This document shows positions 36,847-47,514 of a stretch of DNA of 60,000 nucleotides, piece by piece; within the stretch, counting starts at the first letter, position 1; each line of letters opens with the position of its first letter. The translations under genes and the position numbers were made by a program. The stretch is taken from positions 13,368,983 through 13,428,982 of the forward strand of contig NC_087077.1 in the NCBI RefSeq assembly GCF_026151205.1, written 5' to 3'. The notes beneath the pieces were generated by a model. That model was not told the origin of the DNA. It saw only the letters and a list, made by a program, of their open reading frames with translations, and did not search any database. This DNA comes from Bolinopsis microptera (taxonomy: Eukaryota > Ctenophora > Tentaculata > Lobata > Bolinopsidae).

Positions 36847-37237
36847 GGGGGGGGGGGGGGGGGGGGTCAACTTTTTTACACCATGCATGAAATTAAAAAA
36901 GGCTAAAACTAAAAGTGTAGTGTAAAATAGTCTACAAAGTAAAAAGTGTAATTCACTTTCAGTGACATTTTTGTCTCACAAAGAGTATGTTTTACCCCTG
37001 TTTTGCCTTTGGAAATGTATTATGTGAAAATCTGATGGGAAAATAAAAGGAAAAAGAAGATTTTGAGACGATAAGTGTAAAAAAGTAAAAAGTGTAATTT
37101 AGCGTACCTTTTTTACTACACTTTTCACTACACCATACACAAAAAAAGGCAAATGTTAAAGTGTAGTGTAAAAAAAATTTAAAATGTTAAATGTGTATAA
37201 AAAGGTGTAGTGACCCCCATCCCCCCCCCCCCCCCCC
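36847..37237. mobile_element. Probable MITE bounded by a G20 run and a C17 run
   Basis: Starts with twenty G then GTCAACTTTTTTACACC and ends with AAAAAGGTGTAGTGACCCCC followed by a C run, so the ends are roughly inverted. The interior repeats AAAAAGTGTAATT and AGTGTAGTGTAAAA motifs. No coding capacity, and no clear target duplication. Confidence 0.5.
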
Positions 37238-37881
37238 GCTATAATCTAAATTCGCTTCTTGTGATAAAATAATTTAAAAGTTTTTCCACCATAATGAAAT
37301 TGAATCATATTGCACTAGCTGCTAACGAGACGGCGCCACCTGTCAATACATATTCCAATTCAGAGAGTGGACGAACGTTAGTCATGTTTTTCACAAAGGT
37401 CCTTTCCCGCCAGAAGTACGATATAAATATAATTATGAGTTGGACTTGGAGGAGGTTGTTGAAACATATAATTGATACGATCAAAGTTTGTATTGTCAGC
37501 TAGGAGCTTTCAGAATACATATTGCATGTGTAAATCTGAAATCGTTTTCAGAATTATGAGTGTTTGAGTGATTATAAAAGTGAAAATATTCTGATTGGAT
37601 TAAGTGGTCTTGTTATGGACACTAGAGAACAGGATATATAATAGGTCGATCATGATACTGATAGATCGAAACAAACACTGTCTAGTGATCACTGATATAA
37701 AGGGTATGATATATTATGTCTGAATCTGATGTCACTACCGGTACCATATCAAGTAGCTGATATGCTATATATTAATATAACAAATGTATTATAAATTATA
37801 CATTATAATTTCAAATTACGATGTATAGCAGTAGGGTATGCTTTGTAAAGAGGGGGCAGTAGTCAGTACAGAGTACTACCA

Positions 37882-38270
37882 CTAGCTAGTAGCTGCTATG
37901 TAGGGTACACTGAATATATTAGATTTGGAGTTGGTTCTTCCTTTGAGAGGAGATCTCATGCTCGATATTGTCCTCGATCTCCTGTAAAAACAATCGATAA
38001 CTCGCAGCAAAGAATAATATATTAAAAACATTATCCATTTCTTAGAATGTAGATTGTAGAAGGAATAAAGAATGTGCAGGAAGTTGAATCGGACGGAAAA
38101 ATTAGAAAATGTAAATAAAGAGTACAGCAAAAAGCAAAGATAAGTAAATTGCAATTATTATAATAATAATATAGCAACTACTAACTGGTGTTCGGACTTG
38201 ACAGTAGACTGGTGAAGCTTCTTAATGTCACTCTTCCGTCTCGTCTCACATTTTAGTATACCCTGTATTG
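37882..38270 (-). CDS. Two candidate 3' exons of a - strand gene (possible cytosolic tail of the aminergic GPCR)
   Basis: Exon candidate 38186 to about 38270 reads ILKCETRRKSDIKKLHQ and ends with a GTTAGT donor. Exon candidate 37882-37981 follows a TTTTTACAG acceptor, reads RSRTISSMRSPLKG and ends at a TAG. The join keeps frame. The basic, serine-rich sequence with RRKS and RSRTIS (PKA-like sites) fits the cytosolic tail of a receptor, and the nearest upstream - strand gene is the aminergic GPCR at 42683-44931. The TM7 exon needed to link them was not found, so this may be another gene. Confidence 0.35.
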
Positions 38271-39070
38271 CCTGGTAATTCTCGGGTTATAAAGTCATCA
38301 CGACAATATTGTAACTCAATATAGTGCATATTTATTCATGTCGTAGTGTACTTTCCTATAATGCTCGTTACAATGGATTATGCGCCAACCGTGAGCCTGT
38401 CACGGAATATTAAATTATACACACTTACTGCAACGTATTTGCAGTCATGTACCGGTCCTGGAATCGTGAAGCAGATCAGACGCGTCGTATAAAGAATAAA
38501 AATCATCTTCGCTTTGCAATCTGCATCATCCTTACTTATCATCCTGACTCATCATTCTAACTCATCTTCAGAAGTTTTGTCCCCATCCTTCCACACGGAT
38601 ACAATATACAATATACATCTTCTTCAGATGTTTAATTCGCCAGTGACCATAAAATAACCGCTGAATCGTGGTCGGATCAATTTGACCCGTGAAAATTTTC
38701 AAGCTTGCGTAAAAATATTAACATATTGATATATCAATGTGTCACTTTTAAAATACATAAGTTACGCGATTTGTGCGATAAACTAGGATTTTAGAAGTAA
38801 AACTTTTACTACCTTTGCTGCTCGCGTATTTTAAAATCAGAGTTTTATATTTTACATTTTTATAGATTGTCCCACTATGCAGGACCCTTTTACTCATTAT
38901 CAATAATTATATTTCATTGCGAGGTATTTTGATACATGATTTGACACCGATAAATTCTAACAACCATCACTGATTCACTGAAAGTGTCATATCATGATTT
39001 GATCAATTAGGATAACCTTGGTCAATACAGCTTATATGGAATTCAATTGTATAAATTATAACCACTAGAC

Positions 39071-39172
39071 CATATTTACTGGGCTGAGCTGCGCTGTCAT
39101 TCCGCAGCCTGTCATTCCGCCGAATCTCTAAGTCTATGAACATGATAGCCTGAGGTCCCCAGGTAAGACCAT
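39071..39172. repeat. Short dispersed repeat family, copy 1 of 3
   Basis: About 100 bp from TTACTGGGCTGAGC through CTGTCATTCCGCCGAATCTC to GAGGTCCCCAGGTAA. Related copies lie at 43610-43708 and, inverted, at 51931-52018. The ends TTACTGGG/CCCAGGTAA are short inverted repeats, so it is probably a MITE. Confidence 0.7.
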
Positions 39173-39326
39173 ATCGGATCGCAGTCAAACCGAACAATGA
39201 TTTAATTTTAACTATGTTTTTTATCGTGTTGTCTTAAAAATCTTTACCAGTAGTTATTTTTGTCGTATGCATCTAGGATCAGTATCCGCTCAGATCACAT
39301 TTTAAGCAAACCCAACGGAGGAGGGT

Positions 39327-39385
39327 AACTCCAGGGACCAGGAGAGCATTAGGTACTCCTATATTCCTAATGCTCTCCTGGAGTT
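39327..39385. repeat. Short hairpin (15-bp perfect arms, 12-nt loop)
   Basis: CAGGAGAGCATTAGG (39339-39353) and its complement (39366-39380), extended outward by AACTCC/GGAGTT. Similar in size to a small-RNA precursor; no other support. Confidence 0.6.
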
Positions 39386-39429
39386 ATTGAGCAATAGTTC
39401 CAAATATTACTTCTGGCATTTATACAATC

Positions 39430-39589
39430 ACGTCAACAAGCTTAAAACTTTATTGGTGAACAGTTTTTTCTACAGAAAGAGAGATAACAATTCCTATGAA
39501 ATAGAATTAGCTAGAAGAATCTAAAATCAGCTAGAATAATCTAAAATAGAATAAACTGCTTGCCAATAAAGTGTTCAGCTTAATGACGT
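39430..39589. mobile_element. 160-bp MITE with 27-bp terminal inverted repeats
   Basis: Left end ACGTCAACAAGCTTAAAACT..., right end ...CAGCTTAATGACGT. The arms pair with about four mismatches. AT-rich core with two near-copies of AGCTAGAA-AATCTAAAAT. Confidence 0.7.
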
Positions 39590-40790
39590 TGTAATAATCT
39601 AGCGAATTTTTCTAATCTCAATCGACTATAAATACGCATATCGGCTCATCAGTTTAAACTTTGATATTTTAAAATTCTGCCCGTGTATGCATGATGACGT
39701 CAAAAGTAAACAAATTTACGAGGTTAATTCCGTATTTTCGACTTGAGCTTTGATAAAACTTTGCCATAAGCAGAGGATACAGTACACGTATAGACATTAA
39801 AGTTCTTCCTTACTTTTGCCCACCTCAACTACCATGTACCAGCGAGACTTGTCAAAACATAGACTTGCTATCTTTCATTGCCTGTTTTTACGTGCCATGC
39901 ACGGCGCACGCACGACGGACCGCTGAATGATAATAACATGAACGAAGAATGGAACACTTTCTGACAAATCTCTTGCCGCAAAGGCATTAAACAGCCTACT
40001 TAAAGAAACTTGCTCGACCACAGCTCAATCTGTTACCATGTATCGGGTTGCGATAAATGGTAAATTCTATCATCTTTCCCTAGCTACTTTCCGGTGTTGT
40101 ACCCCACTCAATTACCCCAGTCCACGGTCTATTGGCTGCACTCAATCTCAACCCATCAAGGAAGACGACCCCGGAAATAGAAATGATGTCATCTGATTTA
40201 TTTTCTATCTTATCTCGTCCCTTGGCGATTACTCCTGTCTACGGTCCTGTCTGCTAGACTGGAAATTTGTAAACTTGCCCGTGATCACTGATCTTTGAGT
40301 AATTGTATCGCTTTAGATATGCCTTCCCTTCTGCAAACCCTAATTTGTACACATTCGACTTTTCAGTGATCGTTTCGTAGCTGCCATGTCCTAGATCTCT
40401 ATTTTTATGCACATTGTGTTAATTCTGCTAATAATTTCGTTTGTTCAATCTTATAATTGTGTTTGTTCATGAACGTCCTGACATTATTGATCAGTGCCTG
40501 TCATAAGGGTTTACGTATTACGTAATCACTTTTGGGCCGATTTTTAACCCCCCCCCCCCCCCTCATTAATCAGTTTTACACATAGCTATTGTGTAAAAAT
40601 TACACTAGCGTAATCAATATCATTGGGAAACCCCCTCCCCATCAGCTGATTACATAATATTTGAACGATCCCTTAGCTTGTGTTTTTTGTCTTGGTCGTA
40701 ATTTAATCCTTCTTGATGTTAACAATGATTCCTATTTATTATTTACATTCCATTAGTTTAATAACTACCACCTTACAGTTTTTAAAGATT

Positions 40791-41645
40791 ATGTCACTAA
40801 TTGGTTTTGCTACTCTGTCCATTTTCTGCACGACCTTGAATTCAGTTCTCTGTAGACCCGACAGAAACATAAAAAACAAGGAGATCTCTGAAGGTAGAAG
40901 CTCTGTCTTCCAAAAACGTCGATCTGATTTATCCAAAAGACTATACCAGAACGCTTTAAACAAAGTTGTGCCGCCTCAGGACAGCTATCAGGCTGCAAAA
41001 CGGTTTGTTGATCCCAACAAGAGGATTAAATCAGAGTACTTCACAGCGACTAGCACACCTCCCTGGCACCCTGCATTAGTACCTTCTCTGGAACTACAAA
41101 ACCTCTGGATACTGATAAATACGGGCGGGTACTTAACAGACGACTTTGTAAGAACTGTTGAGCCCTTAAATACGGAAGATCCTACCGAGAACACATTTGG
41201 CAATGAAAAGTGTTGCATGTACTGTTTTTTCATCGACCTCGAGCGAAACGACAGCGAAATCATATCATCTGCGTACGACAAAGGACTCCTAGAGTACGAG
41301 GAAGCAAGGAGGTGCTACAACCACTGCTACACTCACACATGTGTACTTTACAGCGCCTCTACTAGTCTGGCAAGTGAGAACGTGCCCACCTACGCCCCAG
41401 ACCGTCAGATAGATATTGAGATAGTGACAGGGACAGTGAAGGAGGAAACAGTGAAAAGAGGGAGGCAGCACTGTTACCAGACCATCCGACCCCTGAATGT
41501 CACTGTGAGGGACAAGGCCCTGTGTTATCTCCGTTACAAACCCACCAGTGATAGTCCCCGACCTTCTCACCGACCTCTAGGATTGAATGTGTGGACTTGT
41601 TGTAGGAACATTATCTCTAATCATCATGCTAATGATAATGGTTAA
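40791..41645 (+). CDS. Secreted cysteine-rich protein, possible processed ligand
   Basis: 284 residues from the ATG at 40791. I prefer this start because MSLIGFATLSIFCTTLNSVLC is a good signal peptide and a CTTACAG acceptor-like site precedes it; upstream in-frame ATGs exist at 40716 and 40725. After the signal come basic sites (FQKRRSD, LSKR) of the kind cut by furin-type proteases. The C-terminal half carries clustered cysteines: CCMYC, RRCYNHCYTHTC, HCYQT, LCYLRY, WTCC. This layout recalls cystine-knot or other disulphide-rich ligands, but I do not recognise a family. It lies on the + strand between the parts of a - strand GPCR gene and may be nested in it. The frame is long and its codon use looks protein-coding; splicing at the 5' end is unresolved. 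Confidence 0.68.
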   Translation: MSLIGFATLSIFCTTLNSVLCRPDRNIKNKEISEGRSSVFQKRRSDLSKRLYQNALNKVVPPQDSYQAAKRFVDPNKRIKSEYFTATSTPPWHPALVPSLELQNLWILINTGGYLTDDFVRTVEPLNTEDPTENTFGNEKCCMYCFFIDLERNDSEIISSAYDKGLLEYEEARRCYNHCYTHTCVLYSASTSLASENVPTYAPDRQIDIEIVTGTVKEETVKRGRQHCYQTIRPLNVTVRDKALCYLRYKPTSDSPRPSHRPLGLNVWTCCRNIISNHHANDNG

Positions 41646-42354
41646 TAGGCTGTGAGATCAGGCTATTTCGGGAGCCTGCTGATACCAAAAGACAAACTAG
41701 ATCTTACGTTAGGATTAGGTTATAAGTCAATTTGGTAATCCGTCGATGATCGTTTAAGTGACCCTTAACGTGCACTAAGCGACCCTTAGGCAACTCTCGA
41801 ATAACCTTTGACTAACCTCTAAATAACCATTAAGCGATAATTGCCGGATGAGAAACTTGCTAGATTTTATATTTATACAATAATAGCTAGGTAGTTAAGC
41901 GGAGATTACAATCATAATTTATCTTTTTGAATTATTTGTTGCTATTCTAAAGTATACATGAATGATGATAAACATGATTTTTAAAAGGTGTTTACGAGAT
42001 TTGAATATCATAATTACCTTTCTGAGTTGCTTGTTGCAGGAGATGAAAATTATTGTGCCTGCATTACAGTTTAAGAAAAACAACACTGTTGCTATCTGGT
42101 TCAGTATACTGTATACTGTCTTATCTGAAAAGAATAATACACTCGTTTAGTGTATTATATGCACCATATTGTGTTTAAACCGGTAATGAGTTTGGAAAAA
42201 TATACAGTTCACAAGGGCTTGCTAAATCATAGTATGTAAGCATATCGTATTTGGTTAAACGCCCAAATCATATAACCTATGCAGCCTCCTTCTAACTTTC
42301 TAACAAACCTTTGAGTGAAAAAAAAAACAATTTAACAGTACTGAAATACCCATT
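41646..42354. other. Non-coding stretch behind the secreted-protein gene
   Basis: AT-rich, no supported gene. I searched the - strand here for a TM7 exon with NPxxY and found none. Confidence 0.35.
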
Positions 42355-42677
42355 GCCCCTAGCAACTTAATAACCCTTAGCAACTTAGTAACTCTTAGCA
42401 ACTTAGTAACCCTTTAGTAACTTAGTAACCCTTAGCAACTGTTAGTAACCCTTAGCAACTTAGTAACCCTTAGCAACTTAGTAACTCTTAGCAACTGTTA
42501 GTAACCCTTAGCAACTTAGTAACCATTAGCAACTTAGTAACCCTTAGCAACTTAGTAACCCTTAGCAACTTAGTAACCCTTAGCAACTTAGTAACCCTTG
42601 GTCACTTAGTAACCCTTAGCAACTTAGTAACCCTTAGCAACTTAGTAACTTAGTAACCCTTAGCAACTGTTAGTAAA
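42355..42677. repeat. 18-bp minisatellite (CCCTTAGCAACTTAGTAA)
   Basis: About sixteen copies with some deleted or variant units, ending 5 bp from the 5' splice site of aminergic GPCR exon 6. On the transcript strand the unit reads TTACTAAGTTGCTAAGGG and includes TTACTAAC near the donor. Confidence 0.9.
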
Positions 42678-42682
42678 CTTAC

Positions 42683-44931
42683 GATCTTCCACTTCCTGCT
42701 CCGAAGGTTGAGCTATGGCATAGTATATGCCTATGATAAAGACAGGCAGGAGGCATATTAAGGAGCAAATGATAACTGCGCTGACCACCGCTGTTGACTT
42801 GATGCTGAAAGTTATACTTAGTGAAAATATAACAGGATGTTTTAATACTTTCAACACTACTATATAACAAATAATTTTTTTCTAATGATGTAGTTTTACG
42901 TTTTGTGTTTCCCTTCGTGTCCAAAAGCATTATATTTATAACAGAATGTTATGTTATTAATTCTTTCTTAAAAACTGTTCGTTTTCGTCTATTTTAATGT
43001 TTCGTGGCAGTTCAATAAATGTAGAAGTTAAAGTAAAAGAAAGATCAATTGTTCTTTAAACTTACTGGGATTTTGCCTTCTTCATGAGATTTTCACTTCC
43101 GTCGTACAGTGATTCACACAGACTACTAACTCTCCTGCTGTTCTCCCTGAACAGCACCATAGGAGATCAAAACAAAGTGAAAGTGAAAGTGAAACTATTT
43201 GATGATCCCTTTTAGGAAATGAGAAAGTATGTGTTAAGGGGCCATCATGATTGGTAATTGGTATTAATAATAATAGATTACTAATAGGTATTGCACAAAA
43301 AATGGCACAGGAAAATGAGCTCTTAACCCGCTACATGCAAGTATGTGAATAGTTTACTAAGTAGTACAGTACTTACCTAGCGATGATATATATGACGATG
43401 TAAGAAATACAGATGGTAGTACAGTACATGGCTTACCTAGCGATGATATATATGACGATGTAAGAAATACAGATGGTTGCTAGAGGAATAGGAAAGGCTC
43501 CGATGCAGAAAAGCAGGAAATAGCTGCCCTCAGGGTTTCCAATTCCACATGTATAGGTGTTCTTACTGAACCTGGGAATTTTTATAATCACTTGTTAATC
43601 ACTTAATTACTTACTGGGCGGCGCTCAGCCTGTCATTCCGCCGAATCTCTATTCGGCGTTCATATGATTATGAACATGAATATAATAACTAGCCTGGGGT
43701 CCCCAGGTAATTAATTATTAATCAACAATTAGAAGCAGATTATTATTTCATGGTTCATACTATTCCTAAAGCGTACACTCAGCGGCCATGTGCCTGATTT
43801 TCTTATTAACATGTATTTTAAAGTCAATTTTACTGTGGAAGTTAATTAATTAATTGATCAGCTAATTACTTGTATTTGTTGTATCCGAAGACCGGAGGGA
43901 GGGACAGAGCAGTGGAGTAAACCCAGATACCGAGTAACATGAACATTGCCTTCCTTCGGTTCATCTTGGTGTGGTACTTCAGCGGGTACATTACGTAGAT
44001 CAACCTGGTGTAGTGTAACTGTGAACTTGTGTTAACACGTCATAGGTTTTAAAATTACTATTAAATAAGTAGAACTAGTAAAATATGCTTTCTTATTCAT
44101 TTATGTTATGTTATTGTGAAAATTTATTTTCAAAAAAATGTCGTTGCGTTTGGAGACAAACCTGTCTAGAGCATATAGTCCAAGTGTCCACATGCTACAT
44201 ACAGCGACAGAGTTGTCCAGGACACCACTGAAATTACACGTCGGTCCTTCGTTCACATTGTCCTGTAAAATTCCAGGGCCATCCTCTATTAAACTGAGAT
44301 GGTACTATGTATGAGGGGGAGGGAGGGGAGAGGAGGGAGGGGAGAGGAGGGAGGGGAGAGGAGGGAGGGGAGAGGAGGGAGGGGAGAGGAGGGAGGGGAG
44401 AGGAGGGAGGGGAGAGGAGGGAGGGGAGAGGAGGGAGGGGAGAGGAGGGAGGGGAGAGGAGGGAGGGGAGAGGAGGGAGGGAGAGGAGGGAGGGGAGAGG
44501 AGGGAGGGGAGAGGAGGGAGAGGAGAGGAGGGAGGGGAGAGGAGGGAGGGGAGAGGAGGGAGGGGAGAGGAGCCAGAGGAGGGCTCAAATTGTACTACTC
44601 ATTCTAAGATACAATTTAAAATACAATTCTGAAATCACTTATTCTCATATCTAACGGTTACGAAAACATTTGAGTAAATAAACTGAAAGGGTAACTAATT
44701 AAACAATCAGGAACTCACCCTAGAAACCAGCGACAAGGGAACAGTCCAACAAATAGTACAACTGTCGGCCACAGCAATACTAGCGAATATGAGGTTGCTA
44801 ACACTTCGTCTCACACAAGGGTTGAGGATAAACGCCAGCAAGATCAACACGTGACAGATCACACCCACTGCCAGGATTAGGATGAAGTACACTATGTAGA
44901 AAGTCTCTATGTTGGTGAAGGAGGGTGCCAT
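42683..44931 (-). CDS. Aminergic-type class A GPCR, exons 1-6 (TM1-TM6)
   Basis: Exons 44719-44931, 44162-44262, 43870-44004, 43437-43571, 43066-43146 and 42683-42804 join with matching phases. TM1 FYIVYFILILAVGVICHVLI; TM2 LIFASIAVADSCTICWTVPL (LxxxxD-type AVAD). TM3 begins at a conserved Cys and has Asp seven residues later (CNFSGVLD), the position (3.32) that binds amines in biogenic amine receptors, and ends ALDRLIYVMYPLKYH, a DRY-type motif. ECL2 has the partner Cys (YTCGIG). TM5 has FPIPL...SY with Pro 5.50 and Tyr 5.58. TM6 is KSTAVVSAVIICSLICLLPV, with LLP where CWxP is usual. The TM7 exon was not located; possible tail exons lie at 37882-38270. It probably senses a biogenic amine or similar small molecule. 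Confidence 0.85.
42838..42878. repeat. Sequence shared with the arms of the 22360 palindrome
   Basis: TTTAATACTTTCAACACTAC and the following ACTATATAACAAATAATT match the inner part of the palindrome right arm (22527-22562) without change. It lies in intron 5 of the aminergic GPCR. Confidence 0.8.
43372..43482. repeat. 60-bp tandem duplication of the exon 4 end and donor in the aminergic GPCR
   Basis: The block CTTACCTAGCGATGATATAT to AAATACAGATGGT occurs at 43372-43417 and 43432-43477. It contains the last 45 bp of exon 4 and its GTAAG donor, so a second intact donor lies 60 bp inside intron 4. Confidence 0.85.
43610..43708. repeat. Short dispersed repeat family, copy 2 of 3
   Basis: TTACTGGGCGGCGCTCAGCC ... 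CTGGGGTCCCCAGGTAA, flanked by TTAATTAC/TTAATTA-like sequence, in intron 3 of the aminergic GPCR. Confidence 0.7.
44303..44573. repeat. GA-rich 14-bp minisatellite (GGGGAGAGGAGGGA)
   Basis: About nineteen copies in intron 1 of the aminergic GPCR, a purine-only strand of 270 bp. Reading frames across it on both strands are artefacts of the repeat. Confidence 0.93.
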
Positions 44932-44953
44932 GCTACGAGAGAGGGTTGTTAGT

Positions 44954-45010
44954 GTTAGTGTTATTTATAACACTAACAGTAACAATACTCCTTTATAAAG
45001 GAGTACTGTT
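44954..45010. promoter_or_regulatory. Two adjacent palindromes upstream of the aminergic GPCR start
   Basis: GTTAGTGTTAT-TT-ATAACACTAAC at 44954-44977, and AACAATACTCCTTTA next to TAAAGGAGTACTGTT at 44981-45010 (one mismatch). They begin 23 bp before the start codon on the gene strand, so they lie in the 5' UTR or core promoter. Confidence 0.45.
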
Positions 45011-47400
45011 GTGGAATGTGGACATGTTTCGTTGTTTTGACAAACTCCCCTCGAAATTATAAACATGCACACTTCAGGGTCCAACACTATAAATGATAAG
45101 GATTTAGGATATAGATTATTATTAGTATTATTTCAAGGTCTAACTAAACTAAGCTATTAGCTATGACAACTTAGGAACACGTAAGCTGGACTCTAGGAAC
45201 ATACGGGGATATGGGGACTAGGTCCTCCCCAACATTACAATAAGATTTTAGTTGCAGCAGCTGTATACCATAAATAACTTCACCACCGTGCACATATTAT
45301 GTTACCAACTTTTCATAACATTGTTGGGTCTCCTCACCCACTTCTAGTTCTACCCATAGCCCTAAGACTTCTATTCATAGAACAACTTCGTGTACCATAT
45401 TTTTGTGCGTTACGAAATTGTTCCGATGCATTGTATTAGTGCGATGGTCAGGTGCAGCGATCTATACCGGTAAGATTAAATCATCAGGTCCATCGTGATT
45501 AATTCTTTGGGCCCATCTTCACGAACTGAGTCATAAGTCGTTAAGAGAGGAAACATCAGGATGTAACCAAGTTACCATATCCGTGTGGAGTTGAGAACTG
45601 ATAGTGGTGGTGGGCGTGAAAATATAAAGTGGACGGTGATGCGATTATATAATGGTTGATAACAGAATTCGATGTTACAAGATACAATCCTGTAGTCGTA
45701 GACTCGGAGTCTGCAGCATTCATAAAGCCGATGTTGATTAATGCATACCTCTTCAGTTCAACGACTGTCGTTTAAAAAGGGAAATCTATCAATCGACGTT
45801 ATTTCGTTGGATCATTTTTGGCAGAAGTAAATATCAAATAACTTGAAGTGAACTTGAAGTAAGGCTCACTTCTTTAAAACAAATAAGTCTCATGTAACAA
45901 GAACACAAAGATTGATCGAGATCTAAAGAAACTCTCCAGCCTCCAGTCTGGTGATTAGGTATCACCATTTCTGTAAACTTAAAGAAGCCAGACAATAACG
46001 GTATCAAGTATGGCATTTTTCAACTTGTTACAACCGAAGCACCAAAATTTGATAATTTCCAGACAGAAACCCAATTTTCTGGGGCGTATCGAGTAATCTA
46101 AGTAATTATCATTACAAAGTAATTATCATGATCGAATCATTATTTTGACCAGGTTTTTTAGCCACCTGATTTTGATCCTATTTGACATTTGACAATGCTG
46201 TAAATTTTACCTCGCTGAAGACAGCTTAATCATTGGACAAGTTCCTGGTGAAATTCTACTACTCAGAACAACTGAACGATAAAATTTAAAACGCACGAGA
46301 GAGAAAGCAGGGTCTTCAGTGATTGAAAACACTGATTAGTCTAATTATGTAATTATGAAACTGGCTTTTTACTAATTCACCGACACCACGGTTCCTTCAC
46401 GTGAGAGCGGTTCAGCTGCTTTCCCGACGCCGAAGAATGAAGAAGAATCCTCTAAATTTATTTGGGTTTCATGACTGTCCTCTCATGCGGTAAATGATAA
46501 AGTGGACGTAGGTCGTAGTCATATATTTTATACGCTTGAAAATTAAAAGTGATGAGTTTCAGGTACAAATAAGGCCAGGTTAGAAATCTTTGTCATTTAA
46601 TACGAAAATGGATTGAATCGATCTCACGAAGATCCCATTGCTGATTCAGAGGATCAAAATTGAATCAGTAGATGAAGTCAGTCATGAACATTCAATAATA
46701 CCATGTATGAAGTTCTGGAAAACACGGCTAAATTATCCTTGGATATTATCCAGGAAACAAAGTATCCAGGATACAAGGTATTCAGGCCAGGATACTAACT
46801 TACTTACAAAGGATAATATCCAGGATCTCACTGGATAATCAGAGCACTAAGCTGTCGAAATATAATTTTAACAATTTATGATTACACTATTAAATTATGT
46901 TGTTTAACATAATATTAACAGAAGTTAATAAGTTAATCGAAATAATTCGCGTATCCAAATTCCATGGCAAAACCACAACCACTAGTCATATAATACTGAA
47001 TGTAGAAATTAGAATAGTCGTCATTGCATCTGTTGGGTACTTAAGTAGAATCATGGTAGGTTTCTGGCTGTGATTTCCGAATTAACATATACTACAGGTG
47101 GCGGAGAAGGGAAAATCTAGTGAAATATTTAATTAGAATAAATCTCTTGACGACTCGGTCAGAGTAGGTACAGCTGCTGTTCCTTGGAGTACTCGACATT
47201 TCTTCATAAAAATTCAAGTTCAGGCAAACAGGAGGATGAAATTTAGAAATGCAAGTTAAACAACTACCACCTCAAAAAACTACCGTGCGAAACCAAATCA
47301 TTTGACCACTGTGAAGTACAATGACGCATGACGATAGAGTGGAGCTAGACGCCAGATTGCCGGCCTTGAACCACCCCTTATTGGCCCCGGCACGTGTCAC
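45011..47400. other. Intergenic region, no gene supported
   Basis: AT-rich. A GGATATTATCC/GGATAATATCC dyad lies at about 46738-46820 (TTATCCTTGGATATTATCC with inverted echo AGGATAATATCCAGGAT), probably a small MITE remnant. Confidence 0.4.
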
Positions 47401-47410
47401 TGTACACGTG

Positions 47411-47514
47411 TATATACGGAGGTGGGGTTAACAACAGGATCAGGTGTGTAGCTCTGTTGTTACGGTTATTGAGTTCTTACAAACCTTAGCCCGCCTGGAG
47501 AATATGGAGATAAC
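47411..47514 (+). promoter_or_regulatory. Candidate promoter and first coding exon of an unidentified + strand gene
   Basis: TATATA at 47411-47416, preceded by CACGTG-like boxes, lies about 90 bp before ATGGAGATAAC|GTGAGT (47504-47514 plus donor). A TATA box, short leader, ATG and perfect donor make a plausible transcription start. I could not find a matching second exon. Confidence 0.3.

Noticed and set aside
38277-38295. Possible NP-motif on the - strand as the missing TM7 of the aminergic GPCR
   Set aside because: The frame with AAC-CCG has a stop directly upstream and lacks a hydrophobic helix.
38450-38530. Possible - strand exon reading KMIFILYTTRLICFTIPG
   Set aside because: Hydrophobic and followed by a good donor, but no NPxxY-like motif and no clear acceptor in the right phase.
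44289-44654. Gly/Arg/Glu-rich and Ser/Pro/Leu-rich frames
   Set aside because: They come from the purine-rich 14-bp minisatellite in a GPCR intron.
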